Shown: piece after piece, positions 12,904 to 21,303 of the stretch
Position numbering within the stretch: the stretch's first letter is position 1
Layout of the letters: every line of letters begins with the position of its first letter
Source: Levilactobacillus koreensis JCM 16448
GTDB taxonomy: Bacteria; Bacillota; Bacilli; Lactobacillales; Lactobacillaceae
NCBI RefSeq assembly: GCF_001435525.1
Contig: NZ_AZDP01000064.1
Coordinates: forward strand, 14,210-78,209
Direction of reading: 5' to 3'
DNA: 64,000 nt
Notes under the pieces: model-generated
What the model saw: the letters and a program-made list of their open reading frames with translations, nothing else
What the model was told of the DNA's origin: nothing
Databases searched by the model: none
Program-made: the position numbers and the translations under genes

Positions 12904-13197
12904 ATGCGTCACCTACTAAGCTTCTTGGTGCGGGGATATCAGCGGTTTATTTCGCCGTTATTTCCACCGACCTGTCGGTACTATCCGACCTGCTCAACCT
13001 ATATGTTGCAGGCGCTAGAGAAGCATGGCGCATTCAAGGGAAGCCTCATGGGCATTGCGCGTATTTTACGGTGTCAGCCGTTCGTTCGGGGCGGCGTGGA
13101 CCCAGTACCGGATCATTTCACCCTGAAGCGTAACGTGGCAGCGGAGAAAGAATACCGTGAAGCCATGAAATTGGATCAAGAACCCCCCATCAAGTAA
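12904..13197 (+). CDS. yidD: membrane protein insertion efficiency factor YidD
   Basis: This is a small (97-residue) YidD-family protein that assists YidC-dependent insertion of membrane proteins. The signature [32 protein letters not shown] with its cysteines is intact, followed by [17 protein letters not shown]. The ATG follows AGGGGGACTGGCG. It lies 25 bases after mbl and 13 before the DUF2969 gene, so these form one transcript. Confidence 0.94.
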   Translation: MRHLLSFLVRGYQRFISPLFPPTCRYYPTCSTYMLQALEKHGAFKGSLMGIARILRCQPFVRGGVDPVPDHFTLKRNVAAEKEYREAMKLDQEPPIK

Positions 13198-13209
13198 AGG
13201 AGAGTTGGC

Positions 13210-13434
13210 ATGAGCAAACGAGAAAAGTCTGTAGAAGTTACCGTTGACGACCAAAAACTGCCGGACGGTGGCACGATGTCCGTGTTAAAGATTGGCGATG
13301 AAACCATCGGGACAGTTACCCCAATGGATGACCGTTTCGAAGCCCAATTGAATGACGGCGACGTTTACCGTGTAAAAACGGTCGACGAAGGTGTCGAACT
13401 CCTGTTGCGGGACTACCACCTGCATCGCGGTTAA
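13210..13434 (+). CDS. DUF2969 family protein
   Basis: The 74-residue acidic protein has the DUF2969 pattern (SVEVTVDD...G..MSVLKIGDETIGTV...D..F......G....VKTVDEGVELLLRDYHLH). It is confined to lactobacilli and relatives and its function is unknown. AAAGGAGAG precedes the ATG. Its steady place between yidD and rodA suggests a link with envelope growth (inference). Confidence 0.8.
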   Translation: MSKREKSVEVTVDDQKLPDGGTMSVLKIGDETIGTVTPMDDRFEAQLNDGDVYRVKTVDEGVELLLRDYHLHRG

Positions 13435-13448
13435 TAAATTTTAGTAAA

Positions 13449-13490
13449 GTTGGCCGGAGTGTGACGTTATCGTACACTTCGGCCTTTATA
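13449..13490 (+). terminator. hairpin terminator after the DUF2969 gene
   Basis: GGCCGGAGTGTGACG and CGTACACTTCGGCC form a long stem followed by TTTATA. It separates the mbl-yidD-DUF2969 transcript from rodA. Confidence 0.65.
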
Positions 13491-13652
13491 CTTACAATGT
13501 GCGTGGACGACGAGACGGGCTTGACCACTGGATAATGGCGTGGTCGGCTAGTCGTCTTGGTGACTGCCGGGTTGGCGGTAGGGCTTTAGCGCTGGTCAAC
13601 TTAGGGAAAGTCACTAAGGAAACAATCTATTTTGAATTAAGGAGCAATCATT

Positions 13653-14858
13653 GTGGCAAAGAATGCGACGGAACAACGAAGCGAGCCTGATTCCCGGATC
13701 GATTGGGGAATTATCTTCTGTGTCCTGATGTTAGCGCTGATTGGGCTAGCATCAATCTACGTGGCGGCGACCCACGATAGTAGTGCCACCAGCATTACGT
13801 CGGCCGTGGTTTCCCAATTGATGTGGTACATCATCGGGACGGTCGCCATCGTGATTATTATGCAATTTGATTCAGAGCAACTGTGGAAGGTGGCACCGGT
13901 GCTTTACTGGCTGGGAATCTTCCTGTTGGTAGCCGTGTTAGTCTTCTATAGCCGGGTTTACTACCAAAATACCGGGGCGAGAAGTTGGTTTGCCATTGGC
14001 TCACTGACCTTTCAACCCTCAGAAGTCATGAAGCCCGCCTTCATCTTGATGTTGGCCCGGGTCGTGACGGAACACAACAACGCGAATCCCCTGCATACGG
14101 TGCGGACGGATTGGGTGCTGATTGGCAAATTGATTCTGTGGACGTTACCGGTCGCCGTGTTGCTGAAGGCACAAAATGACTTCGGAACCATGTTGGTGTT
14201 CTTTGCCATCGTGGGTGGGGTCTTACTAGTGTCAGGAATCACCTGGAAAATTATTGCACCAGCCTTTGGGACGGTTGCCGTTGTTGGGGGGACCGCATTG
14301 ACGTTTGTCACCACTGACTGGGGTCGCAAAATCTTGGAACGTGTCGGCTTTCAGGCTTACCAATTTTCCCGGGTCGACAACTGGTTACATCCTTCATCCG
14401 ATACGTCAAACTCCGGGTATCAACTCTGGCAAAGCATGAAGGCCGTTGGGTCCGGTGGTATCTTCGGAACCGGCTTCAACGTGTCCCATGTGTATGTGCC
14501 CGTCCGTGAGTCCGATATGGTCTTCTCCGTTATCGGGGAAAACTTCGGCTTCATCGGCGGATGTATCTTGATCTTCCTGTACTTCCTGTTGATCTACCAA
14601 ATGATTCGGGTAACGTTTGATACGAAGAACGTGTTCTACGCCTACATCTCGACCGGGGTCATCATGATGATTCTCTTCCACGTGTTCGAAAACATTGGGA
14701 TGAGCATTGGTCTCTTGCCACTGACGGGGATTCCGTTACCGTTTGTTAGTCAAGGGGGGTCCGCGTTGATTGGGAACCTGATAGGGATTGGTTTAATCAT
14801 GTCAATGAGGTATCATTATAAGAGTTACATGTTTAGTCGTAACGAATCGTTTAAGTAG
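13653..14858 (+). CDS. rodA: RodA-type peptidoglycan glycosyltransferase (SEDS family)
   Basis: This is a polytopic SEDS protein that polymerises lipid II during cell elongation. The 401-residue protein starts with a GTG preceded by AAGGAGC. Family motifs include GARSWFAIGSLTFQPSEVMKPAFILMLAR, the active-site region KAQNDFGTMLVFF, and the C-terminal LPLTGIPLPFVSQGGSALIGNLIGIGLIMS. RodA rather than FtsW is inferred from its neighbourhood (mbl). Confidence 0.9.
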   Translation: MAKNATEQRSEPDSRIDWGIIFCVLMLALIGLASIYVAATHDSSATSITSAVVSQLMWYIIGTVAIVIIMQFDSEQLWKVAPVLYWLGIFLLVAVLVFYSRVYYQNTGARSWFAIGSLTFQPSEVMKPAFILMLARVVTEHNNANPLHTVRTDWVLIGKLILWTLPVAVLLKAQNDFGTMLVFFAIVGGVLLVSGITWKIIAPAFGTVAVVGGTALTFVTTDWGRKILERVGFQAYQFSRVDNWLHPSSDTSNSGYQLWQSMKAVGSGGIFGTGFNVSHVYVPVRESDMVFSVIGENFGFIGGCILIFLYFLLIYQMIRVTFDTKNVFYAYISTGVIMMILFHVFENIGMSIGLLPLTGIPLPFVSQGGSALIGNLIGIGLIMSMRYHYKSYMFSRNESFK

Positions 14859-14875
14859 AAGGAGACTATTTACAC

Positions 14876-15178
14876 ATGAGTGAAATGGTAAAGTATTTCT
14901 GGACTAAAGCTGTTAACGACGGTACGCGAATTGGTTTAACGACCGAGGGTCAAGACGAACTGGGAACGATTAAGTTTGCTAAATTGCCAGAAGTTGGCGA
15001 CGACGTGAAGAAGGGTGAAAACCTGTTGAGCGTTGAAGCTGACAAGGCGGTTTCGGACATTCCTAGTCCAGTTTCTGGTAAGGTTGCGGCCGTTAACCCG
15101 GCATTAGCCAACGATTTCGATGCTTTAAACGGTAGCGATGTAGATGCTGCATGGTTCGTCGACGTTCAAGAGGACTAA
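14876..15178 (+). CDS. glycine cleavage H-like lipoyl-domain protein
   Basis: The 100-residue protein is essentially one lipoyl/GcvH domain. LLSVEADKAVSDIPSPVSGKVAAVN presents the lipoylatable lysine K57 on the expected hairpin. No P, T or L proteins are nearby. Such lone H-like proteins in Firmicutes can serve lipoate relay rather than glycine cleavage (established for some species; inferred here). It follows rodA by 17 bases with AGAAGGAGAC before the ATG. Confidence 0.85.
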   Translation: MSEMVKYFWTKAVNDGTRIGLTTEGQDELGTIKFAKLPEVGDDVKKGENLLSVEADKAVSDIPSPVSGKVAAVNPALANDFDALNGSDVDAAWFVDVQED

Positions 15179-15189
15179 GCACGAACTGA

Positions 15190-15228
15190 AGCATGGCGTT
15201 ATTCCTTTTTGGGGATGACGCTTTTTTT
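15190..15228 (+). terminator. terminator after the GcvH-like gene
   Basis: GGCGTTATTCC and GGGGATGACGC(T) pair, followed by T7. It probably ends the rodA transcript. Confidence 0.85.
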
Positions 15229-15270
15229 AGTAGATTAGTTTAAAGCGGTTTAAAGCAGATTAAAGCAGAT

Positions 15271-15440
15271 TCCGCACTCCGGCTACCAGGGACTACACCT
15301 GCTGTGGGGACGCTTCAGCCTGAGAAGCGGGCTTCTTGCTCGATTTGAAGCCACGAAAAGCACGTGTCTTTGTGTAGGCTAGCAAAGGCTGCCAGCCAAC
15401 ACAATTACCACGGCTGGCTCCGTCCCTGGCCTCCTGAAAC
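15271..15440 (-). repeat. family A structured repeat, copy A4
   Basis: Read on the - strand, hairpin 1 is TTGTGTTGGCT/AGCCTACACAA (genomic arms 15394-15404 and 15370-15380) with the conserved U-U mismatch. The 5' arm of hairpin 2 is lost while its 3' part remains. The closing stem GCCAGGGA/TCCCTGG and the GTCCCCACAGCAGG block are present. Just outside its right end are three short imperfect copies of TTAAAGCAGA (15238-15270). Confidence 0.8.
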
Positions 15441-15956
15441 ATGCTACACCATTTCCCCTTTAGTAAGACGTGTCTGATCATCTACTTAATGCGATTGTGG
15501 ATAATAAGTGGGTACTGGCTAACTGTGAGTTATAAATGTTGATAGATGGCTTCTTGCTAGTTACAAACGTAAGAGTTGAGCGGCACAACTAATGCTACAG
15601 TAGGCGGTCTGCTCGTGCCCCTAATCGGTTGAAACGATAATTCTAGTAGATACTTAGGGTTTTTATCGTTGGTCGGGTATAATGAAGGTGGCGGCAGTTA
15701 GTGAAACTTCTCAAGTAAGGACAGTTAACTAGTTACCAATCTGCTTGGTATATACATACATCTAATGTCGGTTGAGATTTATTGGTGAGGGTTGCACGTG
15801 CTGATGTAACGCAAAGGGCATGGAAGTAGCTAATCCAGTTACCAGATATGGGGCTGGAGGAGGTCTTTCAACGTTTGTTATGGCAACCGCAGTATACATA
15901 TAGTTGACTTGCTACCAAAGCAATCAACCAACAGTTTTTAAATCTAAGGGAATGGA
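15441..15956. other. gene-less region upstream of the SPFH gene
   Basis: About 515 bases hold no ORF with a credible ribosome site. A TATAAT box at 15678-15683, without a good -35, could start a short transcript or a long leader for the SPFH gene. A GGCTGGAGGAGGTC stretch near 15852 resembles the family A left end but nothing follows it. Confidence 0.35.
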
Positions 15957-15965
15957 GTGAGTGAT

Positions 15966-16817
15966 ATGCAAGAAAAGAATGTTTTTCATATCAACGGGTA
16001 CCTGGGATTAGTCATTGTTTTAGCACTGATCATCGGGGGCGGCTTTTTACTGGCGACCGGTACAATGGTCGTGTTGGGTGGCTTGGTGATCGTCGTGGCC
16101 GTTTTGGCCGCTAGCAGTCTGACCATTATCAGTCCCAATCAGTCTAAAGTGCTGACGTTCTTTGGTCGGTACATTGGGACGATTCGCGAGGCCGGGCTTT
16201 ACTTGACGGTGCCGCTGACAAATAAGTCGACGGTGTCATTACGAGTGCGTAACTTTAACAGTGCCATCTTGAAGGTCAACGATCTCCAAGGGAATCCTGT
16301 GGAAATCGCAGCGGTTATCGTTTTCAAGGTCGTCGACACCAGCAAGGCGTTGTTCTCGGTGGAAGACTACGAACAGTTCGTAGAGATCCAAACGGAATCC
16401 GCTATTCGTCACGTGGCTTCCGAATATGCCTATGATAATTTTGGCGATGGGAAAGAATTGACGCTACGGAGTAATCCGACCGATGTCTCAAATCGACTGA
16501 CCGAGGAGTTGCAAGAACGATTGAACGTGGCCGGTGTCAAGATTATCGAGACTCGGTTGACGCACTTGGCTTACGCAACCGAAATTGCTTCGGCGATGTT
16601 GCAACGGCAACAGTCACAAGCGATTCTGTCAGCACGAAAGATCATTGTCGAAGGGGCCGTGTCCATTACGGAAGGGGCCATCGATCGGTTGGGTGCCGAG
16701 ACAAATTTGAAATTAACGGACAACCAAAAGTTGCAATTGATCAATAACATGATGGTTTCAATAATTAATGAACGGGGGTCGCAACCGGTGATCAATACCG
16801 GGAAGATCGATTCGTAA
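15966..16817 (+). CDS. SPFH/Band 7 domain membrane protein
   Basis: This is a stomatin/HflK-like scaffold protein of 283 residues. Two hydrophobic segments (about 10-31 and 33-53) anchor it; the SPFH domain follows (LTIISPNQSKVLTFFGRYIGTIREAGLYLTVP...RVRNFNSAILKVNDLQGNPVEIAAVIVFKV) and then a helical region typical of oligomerising SPFH proteins. I prefer the ATG at 15966 because GGAGTG lies 8 bases before it; a GTG at 15957 is possible. Its role here is unknown; relatives organise membrane microdomains. The DUF2785 gene follows by 22 bases. Confidence 0.85.
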   Translation: MQEKNVFHINGYLGLVIVLALIIGGGFLLATGTMVVLGGLVIVVAVLAASSLTIISPNQSKVLTFFGRYIGTIREAGLYLTVPLTNKSTVSLRVRNFNSAILKVNDLQGNPVEIAAVIVFKVVDTSKALFSVEDYEQFVEIQTESAIRHVASEYAYDNFGDGKELTLRSNPTDVSNRLTEELQERLNVAGVKIIETRLTHLAYATEIASAMLQRQQSQAILSARKIIVEGAVSITEGAIDRLGAETNLKLTDNQKLQLINNMMVSIINERGSQPVINTGKIDS

Positions 16818-16839
16818 TCAAATGTATGGAGGGTTTTTG

Positions 16840-17808
16840 ATGGATGAACAGATAGGCGCGGTCATGCAGCAACTCGCGACGTTAAATGAGCAGGTCAGAA
16901 ACGGTGAGGTCTACCAATCGCTGGGTACACGGCTGGGAAAAGTCATGGACGGCATTCACCGGCAGCGCCGGACGCCCGTGACGCTTCCAGATGACGATGA
17001 CGGGGTGAAGGACATCTTGACCGAACTGACCCGCCAACTGGGTGAAAATGTTCCAGTGACTTTGTCGCGGGAAAAATTAGGCATTTTGGTTGACCACCTA
17101 TCCTCAACTGACCCTCAGATTCGGTATAACGGTATTAATTTCTCGGTATACGATGCCTTGCAGCAGGATGCGCTTGATTCCGCGCAGATGAAGTACCTGT
17201 TCGAGCGGTTAACGCAACAGGACGATTTGTTTGACCATATCCTCGAACCGGCTAATGCAGCCGTCTTTGGTCGCTCAGCGCGCTTGGCCTTACTGGCGGT
17301 CCTGCTCCACTTTATGGACCCCATCAATGCGCGCGATGTGGACTTGCGACCAATCGTGTTGCTCACAGCGACCTATATTTGCTTGGAGACGGACACCCGC
17401 GGTTTCGTGAATCATCAGGGCTGGGCGCACGCCTACACGGCCATCACGGACCTGTTAGCGGTCTTGGCGGGTAACAGCGACCTGCCACGAGCCGATAAGC
17501 TATTTCTGTTGGTCACACTGATGGAACGGCTGAAACGGCTGACCACGCCGCTGATCTATGGCGAAAATGACCGGATGGCGACGTATCTGGTGGAGTTGGC
17601 CAACCGCCATCCGCTGTATGAGACGACCTTTCTGATGACGCTTAAGCAGTGGCGTCAGCAAGTGGCCTATAAGCGGCGGCCCGACACCATCGCCGGGTGG
17701 AATCAGTTCTTTAACCGCAAACGGCTGGTGGACGCACTGCGCTTACACCAAGACCTGCCAGCCAAGCTCCGTGATTACTTGAACTCAACTATCGATTTTT
17801 TAGGCTGA
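16840..17808 (+). CDS. DUF2785 family protein
   Basis: The 322-residue, mostly helical cytoplasmic protein has no signal peptide. The segment ETDTRGFVNHQGWAHAYTAITDLLAVLAG matches the G-W-A-H signature of DUF2785. The function of the family is unknown. The ATG at 16840 is preceded by ATGGAGGG; the in-frame ATG at 16822 is too close to that site. It is likely co-transcribed with the SPFH gene. Confidence 0.75.
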   Translation: MDEQIGAVMQQLATLNEQVRNGEVYQSLGTRLGKVMDGIHRQRRTPVTLPDDDDGVKDILTELTRQLGENVPVTLSREKLGILVDHLSSTDPQIRYNGINFSVYDALQQDALDSAQMKYLFERLTQQDDLFDHILEPANAAVFGRSARLALLAVLLHFMDPINARDVDLRPIVLLTATYICLETDTRGFVNHQGWAHAYTAITDLLAVLAGNSDLPRADKLFLLVTLMERLKRLTTPLIYGENDRMATYLVELANRHPLYETTFLMTLKQWRQQVAYKRRPDTIAGWNQFFNRKRLVDALRLHQDLPAKLRDYLNSTIDFLG

Positions 17809-17882
17809 TTTTATTCTCAATTTTTAAGAGAAATGGTATACTGAAGGCTAACCGAAATATATACGATAGGATGAGTGACAAC

Positions 17883-19025
17883 ATGGAAACGAAAAGCAAG
17901 TTACACGTAGGTCTATTATTCGGTGGTAATTCCTCGGAGCATGATGTGTCTAAGCGTTCTGCCCACAACATCTACGATGCAATGGATAAAGCCAACTACG
18001 ATGTTAGTCTATTTTTACTGACACGGGATGGTTTTGTGCTAAGTGACGCAGCTTCACGGCGCGTCTTCGATGGCGAAGACGAGGCCACCGTTGCGGCTGA
18101 GGAAAAGACCAAGGTAGACCCTTCCAACCCATTGGCACCCATTTGGAATTTATCTCAGGCAAAGGATATCGATGTTTTCTTCCCAATTATTCATGGTAAT
18201 TTGGGTGAAGACGGTACGATCCAAGGGCTTTTCCGCTTATTGAAAAAGCCTTATGTGGGGAGTGGCGTCTTGGCATCGGCTGTGTCCTTTGATAAGGATA
18301 TGACGAAGCAGGTTTTGACGGCCCATGGCATTCGCAACACGAAATACGTGGTGTTAACGCCGGATAACCGCGACGCATTTGATTACGCCACGGTCCAAGC
18401 TAAATTAGGCGACAACGTCTTCATCAAGCCCGCAAACCAAGGGTCTTCGGTCGGAATTCACAAAGCAGGCAACGCCCAGGAGTACAACGACGGTATTGCT
18501 GACGCTTTTCGGTACGATTACAAGGTACTGGTTGAACAAACGATCGATGGTCCCGAGGAAGTCGAAATTTCCATTTTGGGTAACGAACGTCCCGAAGCCT
18601 CTAAACTGGGTGCGATTCGGGTACCAAAGTCGGATGTTTTCTACGACTACAACAACAAGTTCGTCGATGCTAGCGGGGTGACCTTTGAGGTGCCCGTCGA
18701 ATTACCAGAAGACCTGACGCAGGAAATCACGCAAATGGGGCTTCAAACCTATGCGGCATTAGGCCTTAAGGGGATGGCCCGTATCGATTACCTGGTCTCC
18801 AAGGATGGGGTGCCATACGTGGGTGAGGTCAACACCTTACCTGGGTTCACCAACATCAGCTTGTATCCACAATTGTGGCAAGCCACGGGGATTAGCTACG
18901 CCGACCTGATCGACCGCCTGATTCAACTCGCTTTAGATGAGTTCAAGGTGCAAGACCAACTGGCTTACGACTTTATTCCACTGAGCGATAATTCAGCGGC
19001 CTCAACGTACAAGCCGAAGAACTAG
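17883..19025 (+). CDS. ddl: D-alanine--D-alanine/D-lactate ligase
   Basis: This ATP-grasp enzyme makes the terminal depsipeptide or dipeptide of peptidoglycan. The protein has 380 residues from the ATG at 17883 (AGGATGAG upstream; the ATG at 17871 overlaps that site). HGNLGEDGTIQG, GSSVGIHKAG and GEVNTLPGFT are family motifs. The omega-loop reads FYDYNNKF: the last residue, F260, replaces the Tyr of D-Ala-D-Ala ligases. Phe at this site (F261 in Leuconostoc Ddl) marks D-Ala-D-Lac ligases, so intrinsic vancomycin resistance is predicted. A TTCTCA-N17-TATACT promoter lies at 17814-17842. Confidence 0.94.
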   Translation: METKSKLHVGLLFGGNSSEHDVSKRSAHNIYDAMDKANYDVSLFLLTRDGFVLSDAASRRVFDGEDEATVAAEEKTKVDPSNPLAPIWNLSQAKDIDVFFPIIHGNLGEDGTIQGLFRLLKKPYVGSGVLASAVSFDKDMTKQVLTAHGIRNTKYVVLTPDNRDAFDYATVQAKLGDNVFIKPANQGSSVGIHKAGNAQEYNDGIADAFRYDYKVLVEQTIDGPEEVEISILGNERPEASKLGAIRVPKSDVFYDYNNKFVDASGVTFEVPVELPEDLTQEITQMGLQTYAALGLKGMARIDYLVSKDGVPYVGEVNTLPGFTNISLYPQLWQATGISYADLIDRLIQLALDEFKVQDQLAYDFIPLSDNSAASTYKPKN

Positions 19026-19030
19026 CTAGA

Positions 19031-19203
19031 TAAGCGGAGGCTGACGGATACAGGCACCGGCATGTCGTTCTGCTTAGTTGACGGTGGTTTAGCAGAAGAC
19101 CAACTTTGAAGACTTGCAATTTGCTAGTCTTCAAGGTGTGTTTGCAACGTTCCAGCCCATATTTGGCGGGCAGTAAGGCAAAGGACACATTAGGTTGCCT
19201 AAT
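19031..19203 (+). repeat. family B structured repeat, copy B1
   Basis: This is the most diverged of three family B copies. It keeps TCGTTCTGCTTAGTTGACGG, a CTGCTTA/TTAGCAG hairpin, a second hairpin (TTTGAAGACT/AGTCTTCAAG) and the tail CCAGCCCATATTTGGCGG then TTAGGTTGCC. The outer stem is weakened. It sits between ddl and the phosphodiesterase gene. Confidence 0.7.
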
Positions 19204-19228
19204 TCTTATAAGAATTAAAAGCAACGAC

Positions 19229-19270
19229 AAGTCGGCTGGGAGCGGAAACGTTCCGGTCGGCTTTTTTTTG
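19229..19270 (+). terminator. terminator between ddl and the GDPD gene
   Basis: AGTCGGCTGGGAGCG and CGTTCCGGTCGGCT pair, followed by T8. It lies just downstream of repeat B1. Confidence 0.85.
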
Positions 19271-19285
19271 ATGGGGAGGGATTTT

Positions 19286-20887
19286 ATGCGTGAGAAATGG
19301 CGTCAACTACGGCAGAGTTGGCGACGGGGGTTGACATCGCCGGGGTTGTTCCGGGGATGGGGTCTGTTGATCTTGGAATTTAGTGGCCTCCGGTTGCTGG
19401 CGACGCGGCCGGGCTGGTCGGTAGCACTTGTTTTGGTGCTAGTGGCGACATTGGTGACCAGTGCCGTTCAGCTGACCCAGCTGGCATTGACGCTGGCCAA
19501 CGTTCCCGTTAGTGACCGCCGTGTCAGCTATCGGTTGGCCGCACAGCACTGGGTCACGTGGTGTGGCGTGCTAGTTGCCGTGGCTATTTTAACGGTACCG
19601 TGGGGACTATGGGGGCTTGGCAGTCGTTTTTTGGTGCGTCTTCCCGTGCCAGCTAGCTGGGTCAACTTTGTCGGGCTTAATCGGCGTCCAGTCTTAATGG
19701 TTGCGGCGGTCGTTTATTTTCTGATTGCTGGCATCGTGCTCTTGCGCGGGCCCCATTACTTTCGCCGACTCACCCCACAATTAACGCAGCCGGGGTCTAT
19801 CTGGCAAATGGTTACGGGCCTAGTGACGGGTGGCGGGCTGACCCTGCTGTGGCTGGGCGCTAGTGAGCTGCTGGTGGCCGTTAACGTCTGGGTGGGACAA
19901 GTTATGCAAGCTGGTCGAAGAGTCGTGGCTAGCACGTCACTGTGGCTAATTTTAATGGGGTTTACTTTAGTAGCGATTTTGACGGTGATCACGATTATTT
20001 GGAGTTGGACGGGGCAACAACCGCAGCGAGCCAGCTATTATCGGCGGCCGATTTGGCGGCTGGCCATCGTCGCCGGGGTGATAGGTCTGGCTGTCGTGGG
20101 GCAGACGATGACGCAGACCCCGCAGTTTACGACGGCCACCTTGATCAGTCACCGGGGCGTCGACCATCATCAGGCCGTGCAGAATTCGATTACGGCGTTG
20201 CGATTGATTCACCGGCAGCGGCCGACCTACGTCGAGATGGACCTCCATGAGACGCGGGACCATCAGTGGGTGGTCTTGCATGATGAGAATCTGCAAGTGC
20301 TTGCGAAGAAACGCGTCACACCGCACCAATTGACCCTGCGTCAGCTTCAACGGTTGACGTTACGCGAGGATGGTCATCAAGCAAAATTAGCGGGGTGGCC
20401 GGCATATCTGAAAACGGCCGAGCACTTACACCAACGCTTGCTGGTCGAAATTAAAACGACCCCGCAGGATTCACGGGGGATGACGCGCCGATTTGCCCGA
20501 CAATACGGGACACGGCTAGTCCGTGACCATGCAGCGGTCCATTCGCTGGATTACCGGGTCGTCCGCCAGCTGCGAGAGATAGCGCCCCAGTTGAAAGTGG
20601 GGTACATTACGCCATTCAACTGGGTGGCGCCCAATGTGGTGCCGGCCGACTTTTATTCCTTTCAGCGGATCTCGATGAGTCAGCAATTCTTGGCCGCTGC
20701 GCACAGTACTGGCGCGCCAGCTTACGTGTGGACGCCGGATTCACATGCGGCGATGACCCGGACCTGGGCGTTAGGGGCCGATGGCCAGATCACCAATGAG
20801 CTGACGCGGCTACGGGCAGTGACCCAGCAGAATCCGGAAGCCAACTGGTGGGCGGTCGTCCAGAACTTTATTTTGAGCTATGTTTAG
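19286..20887 (+). CDS. membrane-anchored glycerophosphodiester phosphodiesterase
   Basis: The protein has 533 residues. The N-terminal ~285 residues form several membrane helices; the C-terminal domain is a GDPD TIM barrel with LISHRGVDHH (catalytic H289), VEMDLHETRDHQWVVLHD and LLVEIKTT. It probably hydrolyses glycerophosphodiesters or polyglycerol-phosphate fragments of lipoteichoic acid outside the membrane (inference from family). The ATG at 19286 follows GGGGAGGG. Longer in-frame starts run back into the terminator and repeat B1 and were rejected. Confidence 0.88.
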   Translation: MREKWRQLRQSWRRGLTSPGLFRGWGLLILEFSGLRLLATRPGWSVALVLVLVATLVTSAVQLTQLALTLANVPVSDRRVSYRLAAQHWVTWCGVLVAVAILTVPWGLWGLGSRFLVRLPVPASWVNFVGLNRRPVLMVAAVVYFLIAGIVLLRGPHYFRRLTPQLTQPGSIWQMVTGLVTGGGLTLLWLGASELLVAVNVWVGQVMQAGRRVVASTSLWLILMGFTLVAILTVITIIWSWTGQQPQRASYYRRPIWRLAIVAGVIGLAVVGQTMTQTPQFTTATLISHRGVDHHQAVQNSITALRLIHRQRPTYVEMDLHETRDHQWVVLHDENLQVLAKKRVTPHQLTLRQLQRLTLREDGHQAKLAGWPAYLKTAEHLHQRLLVEIKTTPQDSRGMTRRFARQYGTRLVRDHAAVHSLDYRVVRQLREIAPQLKVGYITPFNWVAPNVVPADFYSFQRISMSQQFLAAAHSTGAPAYVWTPDSHAAMTRTWALGADGQITNELTRLRAVTQQNPEANWWAVVQNFILSYV

Positions 20888-20937
20888 AACGGCGTGTGGT
20901 TAAAGACAGGGGTAATGGTCTTGGCCGCACGTTTTTG
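20888..20937 (+). terminator. terminator after the GDPD gene
   Basis: AACGGCGTGTGG..TAAAGAC and GGTCTTGGCCGCACGTT form a long imperfect hairpin followed by TTTTG. Confidence 0.7.
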
Positions 20938-21104
20938 TTTGGTGAAATACCATTTATAACAGTAACTAAATGAATTAATGACGAATGTTATGTCGTATTA
21001 ATAAATTTATATACGGTAGGGAAGCCGCTAATATAAATATATTTATTTTAAAATGATAAAATGGTATAGACAGATTAGAGTTCCTTCATAAATTGGTTTA
21101 TTGC

Positions 21105-21120
21105 TTGTAATTCCTTACAA
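21105..21120. promoter_or_regulatory. palindromic candidate operator upstream of the HTH regulator
   Basis: TTGTAATTCCTTACAA is a perfect inverted repeat (6-4-6). Its left half could act as a -35 box for the TATAAT at 21130-21135 (spacing 19). A site like this is typical of autoregulated HTH genes; the binding protein is inferred. Confidence 0.45.
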
Positions 21121-21140
21121 ATCGCTTATTATAATAATTA

Positions 21141-21260
21141 ATGATGAAGCGACCGAGCGGTTATCATCATCATCAGGGAAAAATCATCGGTGAATCGTGT
21201 GACGGGTCGGGGGACGATTGCTGGTGGTCGCTTAGACAAATGTTCGGTTTTTATCATTAA
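21141..21260 (+). CDS. possible leaderless micro-ORF (39 aa) with Trp-Trp motif
   Basis: The frame starts ATGATGAAG six bases after a TATAAT box and ends at TAA 21258-21260. It has no ribosome site, so it could only be read from a leaderless transcript. The product is hydrophilic and contains DDCWWSLRQ. The Trp-Trp pair recalls XIP-type pheromones of ComR systems, but there is no signal-like N-terminus. The same DNA contains the complementary arms AAGCGACC and GGTCGCTT, so it may simply be a structured leader. Treat as tentative. Confidence 0.2.
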   Translation: MMKRPSGYHHHQGKIIGESCDGSGDDCWWSLRQMFGFYH

Positions 21261-21303
21261 TTGGTAAGTTGCCCAGCATCACGATTCGTGAGGGAGAGAT
21301 GAG

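Noticed and set aside
15850-15866. Possible family A left end (GGCTGGAGGAGGTC) partnering A4
   Set aside because: Only about 14 bases are similar; no closing stem or hairpins follow.
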